The notes under the pieces were generated by a model. That model saw nothing but the letters and a program-made list of their open reading frames with translations, was not told where the DNA came from and did not search any database. DNA of 56,854 nt from Cristatella mucedo (taxonomy: Eukaryota > Bryozoa > Phylactolaemata > Cristatellidae), in NCBI GenBank assembly GCA_009760855.2, contig WPIO01000217.1, forward strand, positions 250,001-306,854. The letters are read 5' to 3'. Positions 24,301-31,492 of this stretch are shown piece after piece. How positions within the stretch are numbered: the stretch's first letter is position 1; each line of letters starts with the position of its first letter. The position numbers were made by a program, and so were the translations under genes.

Positions 24301-27300
24301 AGACTTGAAAACCCAGCAGTGCTATGCACTGCCAAACCCCAAGGTGAAATAACATGGCCTTAATATGGATAAAACCCATAACATCGATTGCGGGAAGTGC
24401 CAACAGTTCTCAATTTAAGCGGGCAAAACTACTCGACCTTGTTCTCACCTTTAGCTTTCCGACGTCGCCTTTGGCAGCTGCCAAGTGAAGAGGCGTGCTG
24501 CCGCCGAGTTTTTCCGGCATTTGCACGAAGCTGTGCAGCCGCTGCCCACTACGGATAATATCCGCAGCGAGTTTCGGCGAACCCTTGCAAGCCTCGGCGT
24601 CCACTTCGCTCGAAGCTGGCGGAAGTAAAGGTCGAGACGCTCCTTCTTTCTCATCCTCAGCCGCCTCGCGCACCCACAAGTGAGCTTCGATGCTCGACCT
24701 CTTTCGCAGCCATTGCGAGTAGTATCTGTCTTTCTCAGCAAGGGGATTTTCGCGAGTATCCATTTCGCAGCAGAAGCGTGCCACCTCCAGCAAGGCAATC
24801 AGAGGTGCATTGCTTTTCGAGTTGATCGTGTAGTCCCACACGGATTTGCCACTGCTGTCCTGCACATAGTAGTAGTCGGCCATGGGCATATGCATTCTCT
24901 CGGACAGCAGCATTATGGCATCCACTGCTCCGACCTCGGCTGCCAACATGAACGGCGTTTTCCCCTCCCGATTTTGTAGGTTTATCCGATCTGTATGCTC
25001 AAGCAGCTGGCTAACGATGTTGGTCGCTTCGCGATTACGACGGCTGCACGCCCAGTGCAGGGCCGTGTTACCGTACTCCAGTGTCGGGTCGTCGTCGTTG
25101 CACGCTCCACGAATTTGGTCATCCTGCAGCAGAGCTCGCACGACCGCACTTCTGCCGTGCCAGGCAGCCATCGCCAGTGGGTTCCTGCCGACCGGCAAGA
25201 CCCGGCAAGAGCCCGGCGACGCCAGATGACGGCAAGAACTCGGCTCGTTCAGCAGGCGCAGAGCAAAGTTCACCGTCTCCTCCGAGCCTGCATCGTACAA
25301 AACACGCTCCTTGCATCCTTGGCAGCATGATGCTTCGATGTGCACACACAGCTCACCGACGAATAACTGGGGTGATTAAAGGCAGCTTGAGTCGCCCTGG
25401 TAGCCTCTTTCTCTCTAACAGCTTGATCCAAGAGTACGAAATGACGCCAAAACGAATCCGAATACGGGGCATGACATGCAAACATTCTAAAAGCGTGAGA
25501 AGCAAGACGTACAGAACTACACAGCATTCTTGATCAAGTGATCACCACTTGAGTCCCTTTGAAAAGACAGCATTGAGTAATAAAGTTTTTGTTGATGCGT
25601 TTAAAGAATAAAACGTTAACACTGCGAGACGCATTTACCTACAGCATGAAGTCTGATTGATAAAGCTTAGCAATATCCAAGGTCGTAAATGTGCCTATGA
25701 GGTGCACAGAATAATTAGTATAAGCGACATTCAACGGAAGCCATTTTCGCCACTACATTACTGCCTTTTGCCTGGTTTTTAGATTACATACCTCTAGTTC
25801 GGTTATTTACTATACACATGCACTTAGCTTTGCTTTTGAATGACTTCAATCAGTGTCCTTTGGAGGTCGGTTCACCCATAATACGTCCAGAACAAGTTTA
25901 AGTCTTAGACCACAAACTGAAGCTCGTCTGGTAAGTCTTCAAACTATGTAGCCTTGCAAGACGTCTACTTATGGACTGCAGCCCATTAAAGAGAGACATG
26001 CTACAGAAGATCTATAGGAAGAACACATATTTCATGCAGTCCTCTCACTCGACTCGATAGCGAGGACGTTTTACCGAGAAATTATGTGAACTTGGGGCAA
26101 GTCGACACCTGCTGTATTGACGGCCCGCCCCTTCGCCCGCCCCATCGCGGTGGAAGGAAATTGGTGGAAGAAAAGTGCTTAAACTTCAAGACCCAAGTAG
26201 TGTGTATAAGTCATGCACTGGGTTGTCCTTAATTGCCCACCACATGCGAGTTTGTTGCATGTAAATCTATTCTGCTGCTACACAAAGAAGGCTGTTGATC
26301 AGCCTGATTCGGCTTGATTTGAAGACACTCATAGAACAGAAGCTTCCTTTGAGGCCATCATCGGAAGAATGCTTTCCAGTACACAAGCGATAAATGTTCT
26401 GCATTAAAGGCATGCTAAACAGGGAATTTATCGTGCCTTCTAAACTCCGAGGTCATTGTTTCCAAGACAAAGCATGCATTCAGCTATTCAGGAAGTATAG
26501 CAGAACGAATTAAAATTTGAAGTTTTGGAAGTTTGCTTAATTAAAGACAATTAAGTTATAAATGCAATCTTAAGTTTTGGCGATTGACAGATGACCAAAA
26601 CGCGATACAAAGTTATCGTCCTAAGACATTTTTACATCGAAAGTAGTACGTCATGATCAATAAAGCGAGTTTTTGTGATCACGAAGCCTCCGATTGCCGT
26701 TATTTTGGCCAGCAGCTGTTCACAATGCTTATGACAGAATCCTGAAGAGGACAGGGCAAGACTCGCTTAAGCGAAGTTTCTATAGCTGCGTGTGGGGTTA
26801 CCGCCCGCTCGAAAGAACTAAACCATTTAAAGATTAAAATAACATCAGCGACAGCTTATTTTACCATTGCTGTTTGCACCAATTTGCATGCCATTCACTC
26901 AACCGGTCTTTGAGAAATAAGCTGTCGGGGGAGATAACTCTTCTTGGGATACGGCATAACTCTCCACCCCTTGGCAATGCTACCTGAAAAAAAGATGATG
27001 AGCACTAACTACGAAAAACTGGTCGTGTGCGGGAGGCATCAGTGAAGATGAAATATTTTTTTCCTTGATATGGCACAATCCTTTCCCAATCGTTACGCAG
27101 TTGTTCGGCTCTTAGTCTAGCAGCAGACCATCTTTAGTCGTTCTGTATTACCAATTACTCTGAAAATAGTCTTACTGGTCTTGTTAAATCGAGCCGGCTT
27201 GGTAACCTAAAGCGCTAACCGGATAGGCAAGTCCAATAAATCAAAAGTGCTCCTACAATGCCATTAGCCGATGCCACCCAGCAGCTGGCTAGCCTCGGTA

Positions 27301-28241
27301 TGAATAACCCATGACAGTAACTAGTAGTGGAGGAAAACAGAGCCCAGCGAACGAACATATTCAGCCGCCCACAGATGCTTTGCCTGTTACTCAGCAACAT
27401 GCTGTTTGGTTATGCAGAAATGGTTAGACTCATCAAGCAATCGATGACATAATGCTTTAAATTCAGAAGCGTATCTGCAGCCCGATGCGGTTTCTGAATG
27501 CAACTATGGCTTACCGGACAATATCGCATAATTTATAAACGTTCGCCCTGTCTCGTCTTTAATAGAAAGTTCAGCTCCAGCACCGTGCAGATATTCGACG
27601 ACTGCTAAATGACTGTGAGCTATCGCAAAACAGATCGGAGTGGCTTCGCGATTGCTTCGGACGTTCACTTCTAAGTTAGCATCCTTTACCATAAACTTGA
27701 CGATGTCTAGGTGACCAAAAGAGGCAGCCAGGTGAAGCACTGAGCCCTTGGTTTGCTCTTGCCAGACCACATCAGTGCTTTCGGTCTGCTTGCTCTCGAA
27801 TTCGACTTTGCTTGACGTGTCATAGATGTTCAAGGACCTGCTTGAGTTGATGATAAGAGCAGTATCTGCAGCTAGGTATCCTGCTCTCGCTGTCGCATCG
27901 AAGGCCTCCAGAACAGTCTGAACGAGAGGAAGGTGGCCCAGTTTTATCACCTTGTGCAAGCAGGTCTCAACGTAAGTGATTTCATTATAGTCGGATCTTA
28001 GCACCAGGTCACTGCCACCCATTTTTATCAGTGACCGAGCGATCTCAAACTTCTTAGCTTCCAGAGCGTGTTGCAGGATATTCCGCCCCGATATTGGGTG
28101 TGCCATTTGAATCAAGACATCAAGAGGTATTTTATTGAGCACAGTCGGCAGAACATCTGAACACTTCTCCGTAATTCGTGAAAATATGGCTTTGGCTGAG
28201 TATTTTTGTGAGGAAACACCAGTGCTCTCAGGAACGTCAAC
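1891..28241 (-). CDS. Ankyrin-repeat TRP cation channel, nine-exon core model (join of exons listed below)
   Basis: Exons 28241-27515, 25287-24449, 15627-15480, 15012-14782, 11675-11449, 9144-9013, 8694-8497, 4789-4570 and 3392-1891 total 4224 bp, that is 1407 codons plus stop. Intron phases agree at all eight junctions, and several ankyrin repeats are completed across splices. In core numbering, ankyrin repeats fill about residues 45-770. A pre-S1 linker follows (about 770-985), then S1-S6 (about 991-1268), a TRP-box helix (about 1276-1293) and a coiled coil (about 1348-1386). TRP channels of this layout are tetrameric plasma-membrane cation channels, often sensory. The S4-S5 region and TRP box resemble TRPV, while the long ankyrin array and C-terminal coiled coil resemble TRPA. 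I therefore do not name an orthologue. The first exon opens at an acceptor, so the N-terminus lies upstream. Confidence 0.85.
3393..4569 (-). other. Channel intron 8
   Basis: 1.18 kb intron between exons 8 and 9. It holds an (ATT)9-like run at about 3781-3809 and a CT-rich stretch at about 3830-4145. No transposon was recognised. Confidence 0.7.
4570..4789 (-). CDS. Channel exon 8: linker before S1
   Basis: 220 bp. Acceptor TTGCATTGTAG|TGT, phase 0; donor GAGG|GTTTGT, phase 1. It encodes 73 residues, including [20 protein letters not shown] and [20 protein letters not shown], without a clear ankyrin pattern. One donor base plus AT from exon 9 gives GAT, so the phase is correct. The donor is weaker than the others. 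Confidence 0.75.
5265..5665 (-). mobile_element. LINE-A 3' end
   Basis: Minus-strand copy. The ATT-rich tail at 5275-5300 is followed by the shared terminal block (AAAGCGCCCTCAGAGAACTC as seen on the plus strand), then 3' UTR and the last RT codons. Truncated at its 5' side near 5665. Confidence 0.85.
5666..6290. other. Intronic sequence without recognised feature
   Basis: Part of the 4790-8496 intron. Short open frames only and no motif recognised. Confidence 0.5.
6295..6440. repeat. Imperfect tandem duplication, about 71 bp unit
   Basis: AAACTCCCCAGGTTGTCTCTA recurs as AAACTCCCCAGCTTGTCTCTA, each followed by a CCTCAAAGATGGAGC block. There are two copies, with a partial echo (GGGAGCTGCCACAT) near 6685. 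Confidence 0.75.
6478..6630 (+). mobile_element. SINE-A (tRNA-derived)
   Basis: An A-box-like TGGCTCACTAGGTAAAGCGG and B-box GGGTTCGAATCC are spaced as in a tRNA. The family-specific body follows (a GCAAGCAGTGGC hairpin region, GCTCTTCTGTCACTATACAA) and an end near GAGGCTG. This is the best-preserved B box of the family. Confidence 0.85.
6885..7075 (+). mobile_element. LINE-B 3' end with duplicated tail
   Basis: Matches the family-B end (AATGCGTACCGAAAGCAGC, then CAAAACTCTCCTGCG, then GTTACAGATG and ATACATTACA). The last segment of about 45 bp (GTTACAGA to GAATTATAATCA) is repeated once. Confidence 0.75.
7434..7896. repeat. Minisatellite with alternating 48- and 56-bp units
   Basis: Nine units begin AGGCATGGTCCAGGAC at 7434, 7482, 7538, 7586, 7634, 7690, 7746, 7802 and 7858. 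Long units differ from short ones by a duplicated AGAGCTTC. Because 56 is not a multiple of three, no frame runs through, so it is noncoding. It sits in the 4790-8496 intron. Confidence 0.95.
7897..8496. other. Intronic sequence without recognised feature
   Basis: Final part of the 4790-8496 intron, between the minisatellite and the GC-type donor of exon 7. Confidence 0.5.
8497..8694 (-). CDS. Channel exon 7: pre-S1 linker
   Basis: 198 bp, 66 codons, phase 0 at both ends. It starts after ACTGATCGTTGCAG, just downstream of an in-frame TGA in the intron. Residues [18 protein letters not shown] follow the ankyrin array, where TRPA and TRPV proteins carry a linker. The only well-placed donor in frame is TATAAG|GCAAGT, a GC-type donor with otherwise ideal consensus. 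Confidence 0.75.
8695..9012 (-). other. GC-rich channel intron 6
   Basis: 318 bp with GCCGCCGCC runs and many CpGs, against AT-rich neighbours. Donor GTCGGG and acceptor TTGCAG give the reading used here. A short exon extension cannot be excluded. Confidence 0.6.
9013..9144 (-). CDS. Channel exon 6: last ankyrin repeats
   Basis: 132 bp, 44 codons, phase 0 at both ends. Acceptor GCATGTCTTCAG|GTG; donor ATCAAG|GTCGGG. It encodes [18 protein letters not shown], which finishes the repeat from exon 5, then [18 protein letters not shown], a degenerate final repeat. The following intron (8695-9012, 318 bp) is unusually GC-rich. Confidence 0.85.
9145..9860. other. Intronic sequence without recognised feature
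   Basis: 5'-adjacent part (gene sense: end) of the intron between exons 5 and 6. Contains a small repeat of CATGGATACAA near 9570-9602 and otherwise nothing recognised. Confidence 0.5.
9870..10265 (+). mobile_element. LINE-A copy with internal deletion
   Basis: RT block around TATGCATATGGCACTCAGTTG (the mutated YADDTQ motif) runs only to about 9950. It then jumps to the last codons (AAAAAGAAATTAAAACC) and the 3' UTR, ending in an ATT tail at 10250-10263. Confidence 0.8.
10385..10905 (-). mobile_element. Diverged LINE-B 3' portion
   Basis: Order and wording follow the intact LINE-B copy at 21458-22894: GCTTTCGGTACAC, GGTAGCC, GTAGCTGCTCAGGAC, then GCGAAGGAGAC. The ACATT tail is lost. Confidence 0.65.
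10906..11448. other. Intronic sequence without recognised feature
   Basis: Between the LINE-B fragment and exon 5. An 89-codon plus-strand open frame at 11091-11360 has no recognisable domain and was not called. Confidence 0.4.
11449..11675 (-). CDS. Channel exon 5: ankyrin repeats
   Basis: 227 bp. Acceptor GACCTATTTTAG|AC, where AC completes the split codon of exon 4. Donor GTCTG|GTAAGT, phase 0. It carries [19 protein letters not shown] and [11 protein letters not shown], two canonical ankyrin helix-turn starts. The second unit runs directly into exon 6. Confidence 0.88.
11965..12180 (+). mobile_element. LINE-A 3' UTR fragment
   Basis: Starts near CTGACCCTGTACACGGCACC and runs through TTTGCAGCCAATGCAAAGC and AGAAAGAGATTGAGTT to an ATT-rich tail. 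Only the terminal 200 bp remain. Confidence 0.85.
12297..12470 (-). mobile_element. SINE-A (tRNA-derived)
   Basis: Minus-strand copy. It shows the AACAGCCTCGTTTTGTATAG end, the ACCACCGCTTGCAGTGGCG hairpin block and a mutated B box (GGAATCAAACCC). Confidence 0.85.
12560..12850 (+). mobile_element. Ancient L2/CR1 RT C-terminal remnant
   Basis: Reads [11 protein letters not shown], then IVNAAASLA, then [14 protein letters not shown], with frame changes. This is the conserved block after the catalytic domain of L2-type RTs. It differs from both LINE-A and LINE-B. Confidence 0.55.
13425..14070 (-). mobile_element. L2/CR1 endonuclease-domain remnant
   Basis: On the minus strand, [12 protein letters not shown] and [16 protein letters not shown] match the conserved C-terminal motifs of the AP-endonuclease domain of L2/CR1 elements (a VGDFN motif, then PTHxxGxxLD). 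Downstream sequence is frame-broken linker. It is the only endonuclease part seen in the window. Confidence 0.7.
14071..14781. other. Intronic sequence without recognised gene
   Basis: Between the endonuclease remnant and exon 4. Repeated ATCGA words at about 14570-14670 (TATCGAGCGGC, TATCGATGCAG, TATCGATC) form a loose short-motif cluster. Confidence 0.5.
14782..15012 (-). CDS. Channel exon 4: ankyrin repeats
   Basis: 231 bp. Acceptor GCATGCTGCAG|GT; donor GCTG|GTGAGT, phase 1. It encodes [19 protein letters not shown] and [19 protein letters not shown], and ends in the start of a further repeat, GSTALHHLA. It is only 467 bp from exon 3, the second-shortest intron of the gene. Confidence 0.88.
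15480..15627 (-). CDS. Channel exon 3: ankyrin repeat
   Basis: 148 bp. Acceptor TTTCTGGCTTAG|GTC, phase 0; donor GATG|GTAAGT, phase 1. It completes the repeat begun in exon 2 and carries a canonical unit with [20 protein letters not shown]. The split last codon is finished by GT of the next exon. Confidence 0.88.
15780..17118 (+). mobile_element. LINE-A copy, outer element (5' part)
   Basis: RT from [18 protein letters not shown] through [16 protein letters not shown], then a mutated catalytic region ([12 protein letters not shown]) and on to the 3' UTR, with stops at about 16081 and 16549. It stops at CACTAACC (17118), where a second LINE-A copy begins. Its own 3' UTR resumes at about 18307. 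Confidence 0.9.
17119..18306 (+). mobile_element. LINE-A copy, inner element inserted in the outer copy
   Basis: 5'-truncated inside the RT. It has one open frame from [19 protein letters not shown] through [13 protein letters not shown] (intact YADD) to the end near [11 protein letters not shown], then 3' UTR and an ATT tail at about 18288-18306. It is the least mutated LINE-A copy, so probably the youngest. The first 20 or so codons of the longest frame (from 17053) belong to the outer copy's 3' UTR, so that frame is a chimera. Confidence 0.92.
18307..18481 (+). mobile_element. LINE-A outer element, 3' end resumed
   Basis: Resumes at ATTTGCATGCTGACCCTG, the sequence that in other copies follows CACTAACCAC. 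It continues through the terminal block to AAGTGCATTAATATAATT. Confidence 0.85.
18767..18902 (+). mobile_element. SINE-B (tRNA-derived, LINE-A-like 3' end)
   Basis: tRNA-like head with TAGCGGTTAAGGTGCTCG and GTGGGCTCGAGCC (B box), then a tail block GTGCCTGAATGGACATTAAG and GGGCGCTATGCAAATGAATT. The tail parallels the LINE-A terminal block. Confidence 0.85.
19052..19222 (+). mobile_element. SINE-A (tRNA-derived)
   Basis: ACGGCTCACTAGGTAAGGTG head, B box GCGTTCAAATCC, GTGGTGATAGCCG and GCTCTTCTGTTGCTATACAA body. Confidence 0.85.
19223..20565. other. Intronic sequence without recognised feature
   Basis: 1.3 kb of the intron between exons 2 and 3. Only short open frames and no repeat family recognised. 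Confidence 0.5.
20566..20936 (+). mobile_element. LINE-A 3' end
   Basis: Begins at TCGTATGCTCCCAAAGCCTGG, covers the last RT codons and 3' UTR, and ends in an ATT tail. About 370 bp. Confidence 0.85.
21060..21457 (+). mobile_element. LINE-A copy split by LINE-B, left part
   Basis: RT region from GAGGTACCTCTGAAATA through a mutated catalytic box ([11 protein letters not shown]) to ATGTTCCGAAGTG. It is interrupted at 21457 and resumes at 22895. Confidence 0.88.
21588..21735 (-). mobile_element. SINE-B inside LINE-B
   Basis: Minus-strand copy: ATTCATTTGTATAGCG tail, TCTCTATTCAGGCGCTTTAC terminal block, GGGCTCGAGCC B box, then CTGGACCAACCCAGC head. Confidence 0.85.
21738..21907 (-). mobile_element. 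SINE-A inside LINE-B
   Basis: Minus-strand copy directly beside SINE-B. GGTA flanks the pair (21577-21580 and 21908-21911), which fits a single short target duplication around the combined 327-bp block. Confidence 0.85.
22895..23708 (+). mobile_element. LINE-A copy split by LINE-B, right part
   Basis: Resumes exactly where the left part stopped (GAAGTGACCTTCCGTTAGATG). It runs through [20 protein letters not shown] and [16 protein letters not shown] to the 3' UTR and an AAT/ATT-rich tail. Confidence 0.88.
23712..24185 (-). mobile_element. LINE-A 3' end, inverted, tail-to-tail with the previous copy
   Basis: (AAT)n at 23708-23755, then the reverse-complemented terminal block (CCTAGGCGCTTTACGTTTGC), 3' UTR and last RT codons up to about 24185. 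Confidence 0.85.
24449..25287 (-). CDS. Channel exon 2: central ankyrin repeats
   Basis: 839 bp, GC-rich compared with the flanking introns. The acceptor GTACGATGCAG|GC supplies two bases that complete the split glycine codon of the previous exon. The donor is AAG|GTGAGA, phase 0. Ankyrin units include [58 protein letters not shown] and [18 protein letters not shown]. Between the last two lies an insert of about 100 residues rich in charge (around [15 protein letters not shown]), which breaks the repeat rhythm and may be a loop or linker. Confidence 0.85.
25288..27514 (-). other. Channel intron 1 of the core model
   Basis: 2.2 kb intron. Apart from a SINE-A-like 3' fragment near 26205-26305 no repeat or gene was recognised. 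A minus-strand open stretch at 25364-25527 next to exon 2 was considered and not used. Confidence 0.6.
26205..26305 (+). mobile_element. SINE-A 3' fragment
   Basis: CTATTCTGCTGCTACACAAAG followed by AAGGCTGTTGATCAGC matches the SINE-A end. The tRNA-like head is unrecognisable. Confidence 0.5.
27515..28241 (-). CDS. Channel exon 1 of the core model: ankyrin repeats
   Basis: 727 bp. It starts after an acceptor reading TTTGTGCGCCTTGTAG, in phase 0, and ends at G|GTAAGC, in phase 1. The frame is open throughout. It contains about five ankyrin-type units. Recognisable motifs are [20 protein letters not shown], a [20 protein letters not shown] unit and a [19 protein letters not shown] unit. The last unit breaks off at the donor and is completed by the next exon (INYAILSG then SEETV). 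The first 40 or so residues lack the ankyrin pattern and are probably the pre-repeat region. Confidence 0.85.
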
Positions 28242-28514
28242 CTACAAGGCGCACAAAGATATTTTTACTGTCAGATTCTAGCGAATACACAGGTCTTTTA
28301 CTGGGGTCTCATTAACAGGAGCAAGAAATATTGTAGCTTACAGCCCGATGACCGATAGCGATTAGAGTTTTGTACTTACTTCATGTGACTACTGGAGACT
28401 CTCAAAAATCTTGCAATAGTTACAGCTGTTAAAATTCTAGGAACGCGGGACCGTACAAGTGACTAACGACAGTGAGCTTGAGAACAATAAGAATGACAAC
28501 TGATGAATCACCCT

Positions 28515-28672
28515 CTTCTAGTTTAGCGGCAGAAAAGTCTTAAATGCTATCACCACCACTTGCAGTGGCAATAAAGAGTCGCCCAATGCAGGATTCGAAT
28601 TCACGACCTTGCGACCAAGGTCGTGAAAAGGAACCGCCTTACCTAGTGGTTAACCAGAAAGCCGCCATAATA
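28515..28672 (-). mobile_element. SINE-A (tRNA-derived)
   Basis: ATCACCACCACTTGCAGTGGC block and B box in reverse (GGATTCGAATTC), followed by CAACCGCC-like and ACCTAGTGG head. About 270 bp upstream (gene sense) of the exon at 28241. Confidence 0.75.
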
Positions 28673-29234
28673 TCTGGCTACAAGAAAGGGGCTTATGATT
28701 AACTGGATGTGGTAAAAATGGCAGTGCTGAGCTTAGTAATAAGGAATTGGATCATCGCTGAGGTACGAACTTTAGCTAGTCTATTGATACAGTGCAACCA
28801 AAAAATTTAAAGTGAAATTTAATGGTCTTTGGTATTCCAAAGACTCTATAATACAGAAGCAGAAGACTCTTTAACAGCTATAAACCTGTTTGCTGTGCTG
28901 CCAGCCATGCATGATAGCCTGATGCACGATTCGTACTCAATATCTGGGTCGTCAAGTGCTAGCTCCTTAAGTCTGACCCGGGTTTCGTACTCTCTGAGGC
29001 ACTTGTCTTTAAAATTCACCAAACAAATAAAGCTGATGCAACACTGCCACTGCCAGGCAACAGCAAAGCACAGTTAATCAGAGTGCGTATTTAAAGAGAA
29101 ACAAAGTTGCTCAGCTTGAAGGATAAAATGTTGGGGTGTAGATATTAATTAAAGACATCCTAAAGCTGCTAGACTTTCAAACAATCCTGTTGTACAAGTA
29201 GATTGACCAGCGATGAAATAGGTCTTAGAAGGAC

Positions 29235-29360
29235 TAAGACTCGTGGGCTTCTCAACTAAGGTCGTGGGGTCCAGTCATGTGGTCAGCAATCCTGTATTGC
29301 TGACTGCTGGCGATGATGGGAACCATTAAGGCTCTTCTGCCGCTCTTTAATTGATACTTT
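29235..29360 (+). mobile_element. Degenerate SINE-A
   Basis: GGGCTTCTCAACTAAGGTCG head remnant, GATGATGGGAACC and AAGGCTCTTCTGCCGCTCTTT body. Heavily decayed. Confidence 0.5.
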
Positions 29361-29879
29361 TAAACTGGTTCTAGGACAACTGGTCTCAGGAAAATTTGCG
29401 TTGAAAATTTGGAGCAAGCAATTGAGGGCAGGACTAACTAGAACAGTGCGATTTTTATGGGAGTATTATACATAATAAAAGAGTTTTAAATATGTGAATC
29501 AAATTCAAAATTGTGTAAAGCAAGATTTTATGATTACAAATAATTGAAATAGAAAAGAAAGTCTAAGAAAAATTACAGTATAACTGACTATTAATTCAGT
29601 CATGTTGTTAAGTTATATTACTGTTTTTATTAATTTACTGTTGAGAAATTAAGTTCAATTTTATTGATTTATTATCTAAATTCCGTTGGTATACTAAAGA
29701 AACACAAAATTTAAAATGAAACAGGTTATTTTAAATTTAGAAATAGTAAATTTGCTATTATAAAAATGGTCCCATAAAAGTGTATTTAAATTTTCCACTA
29801 CCAATTGTACATGCCTAATAGTCCTTTGATGAATTGTCCGGATTTTTCCCTTCTTCAAGAAGCAATCCTCTAAAGCTTT
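29361..29879. other. AT-rich sequence, no gene seen
   Basis: Markedly AT-rich (about 29440-29800) with no open frame of note. It is flanked on the right by the hAT remnant. Confidence 0.6.
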
Positions 29880-30338
29880 GGAGGCTTCTGAACGTCGTAG
29901 TCGTGACTCATGTGAAGTATCCTCGTTGGTTTCCAATAATTATCATCCTTCCCTGATGCAGGCTTCGTAATTGATTGAATAGTTGCTGCTGTTGATGTCA
30001 TCTGGCCCGAGTAACGCCCTGCTTTCAATGCTATCCTGCTTTCGTCCCGCACTGTGACTTGACACGTAAAGGAATTCGCCTCTGATGTCCGATTTACGGT
30101 GCTTACGAAGATTAAAACTGTCGATATATATTATCCATCGCCTCGGACGAGAACTAGGACATCAAGGATACCGCTCAGCTGGCTATCTATGTGCAAGGCA
30201 TCACGAAAGACCTGAAGGTAGTCGAAGAGTTTCTCAGTCTCAGCCCGATGAAGTGGACGAAAACTGGATCATATGTTCTGAATCTCTTCCTACCTACTCT
30301 GAGTGGTTTTATCCTGTCAAAGCCTGTCTCGGTAACTA
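29880..30338 (+). pseudogene. hAT-type transposase remnant (DUF4371 class), left part
   Basis: Reads SCEVSSLVSNNYHP, then VAAVDVIWPE, RPAFNAILLSSRTVT, ASDVRFTVLTKIKTVD, SIASDEN with a stop, then DIKDTAQLAIYVQGITKD and LSKPVSVTTDGTPFM. Order and motifs (SxxLDESTD, DTAQL, xxTDGAPSM) are those of the ZBED5/GTF2IRD2-like hAT transposases. Several stops and at least one frameshift make it dead. It is interrupted at about 30339 by a LINE-A 3' end. Confidence 0.8.
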
Positions 30339-30716
30339 CTGACGGCACACCTTTCATGCAGCCACTAACCACATTTGCATGCTGACTCTGTGCATTTCTA
30401 GCTGATTAAACAGCCTCTTTTTGTAAAGAGACAGAAGAGCCTTGAGGGCTATCGCCACCGCTTGCAGTGGCGATAAAGGATCGCCCACCGCAGGAATCAA
30501 ACCCATGACCTTGGGACCGAGGTCTTGAAAGCAACCGCCTTACCCAGTGAGCAATTACGGCTCACCAGTTGCATGTCACCCCTAACCATGTTATTCATGC
30601 TGTTTATCGAGCATGATATTAATCACCATTCAATCGCGTTTTCCATTGCAGCAAGCGTAAAGCGCCTATAAAGAGATTGAGTTCTCTGAGGGCGCTTTAT
30701 CAAGTGCATTATTACA
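30339..30716 (+). mobile_element. LINE-A 3' UTR inserted in the hAT remnant
   Basis: GCAGCCACTAACCACATTTGC to TTTATCAAGTGCATTATTAC. It carries a SINE-A at 30396-30569 and splits the transposase between its TDG motif and the later VHQ motif. Confidence 0.88.
30396..30569 (-). mobile_element. SINE-A inserted in LINE-A
   Basis: 174 bp minus-strand copy flanked by TGCAT (30391-30395 and 30570-30574). The host LINE-A sequence is otherwise continuous (CTGACTCTGTGCAT, then GTCACCCCTAACC). This gives clean ends for the SINE-A family. Confidence 0.92.
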
Positions 30717-31405
30717 TTCCATCGTTAGATCTACCAATGAACTCTTGCAGCTGCTCTTCAACCACTGGTCAACTTTGGGGTTTGTGCAGGAGATAAGCAA
30801 GGTACACAGCATTGTCCACCAGGAGTCACTCTGGGTCAAAGGATCAATCATGAAGAACACTACGTCTGCTGTGGCAAAGTGAGTAAACGTAGTGCTCGCT
30901 CTTCCCCTCCAACCACTGCATCTTCAAGCACTTGGAGTTCTCTTATGGTGATTTATCAAATGCACTGTTATTAATACTAATATTATTATTATAGACGAAT
31001 CTTCTGAGGCTGATAACGTTCGCAGACTCGGTTGTGGAAATATCTTGAAGTGCGTCGTTGCCCTCCAATATCGTTTTCATCGCCAATTAGATTTTCGTCA
31101 ATTACTTTCAAAATGTCTCTGCCGAGGCTTGGCTCTGTCGGTTAGGGATCCATATTGATATCAGCTCACACTTTAACGAACTTAATCTGGAGCTGCAAGG
31201 ACATGGCATGTTCGTCTTGAACATAGAAACCCATGGTGGAGGTATCGAAGCAAAGCTGATTCTATATGATAAACAGCTGCATAGGGGCGACCATGTCCAT
31301 TGCCAGCATCTCTCCCAGTGTGATGAAGTCCTCGTTTTGACACCGAAGAATGCATCAGTGTGCTGCCAAGTGAGCGAAATGAATTACCTTCATGCTTAAC
31401 GTATG
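30717..31405 (+). pseudogene. hAT-type transposase remnant, right part
   Basis: Continues with SIVHQESLWVKG and VAK-stop-VNVV, then WLCRLGIHIDISSHFNELNL and ELQGHG, ending near LYDKQLHRGDHVHCQHL. The CxxHQE and HLNELNxxLQG motifs are typical of the DUF4371/hAT dimerisation half. A short LINE-A tail lies within it at about 30925-30995. Confidence 0.8.
30925..30995 (+). mobile_element. LINE-A terminal scrap
   Basis: CTTGGAGTTCTCTTATGGTGA, then TTATCAAATGCACTG and an ATT tail. Only the last 70 bp or so of the family. Confidence 0.6.
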
Positions 31406-31492
31406 TGTGGTCTCGTTTGCAAGAGCCCAGGATCGTCAGTACTCCTATTGACTTTCCTTACAACAATCCTACCTATAACGTGCAATTGAAGT

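Noticed and set aside
25364-25527. Extra channel exon, or earlier start of exon 2 at 25366
   Set aside because: The acceptor at 25366 is good, but the phase does not match the exon at 27515. The acceptor at 25288 fits both phase and ankyrin continuity.
28384-28480. Exon ending at the strong GTAAGT-type donor near 28376 (minus)
   Set aside because: In the phase needed to join 28241, a stop lies four codons upstream of the donor with no acceptor between.
29694-30052. Minus-strand open frames as a 5' exon of the channel
   Set aside because: The plus strand of the same interval reads as hAT transposase in order, so these are shadows.
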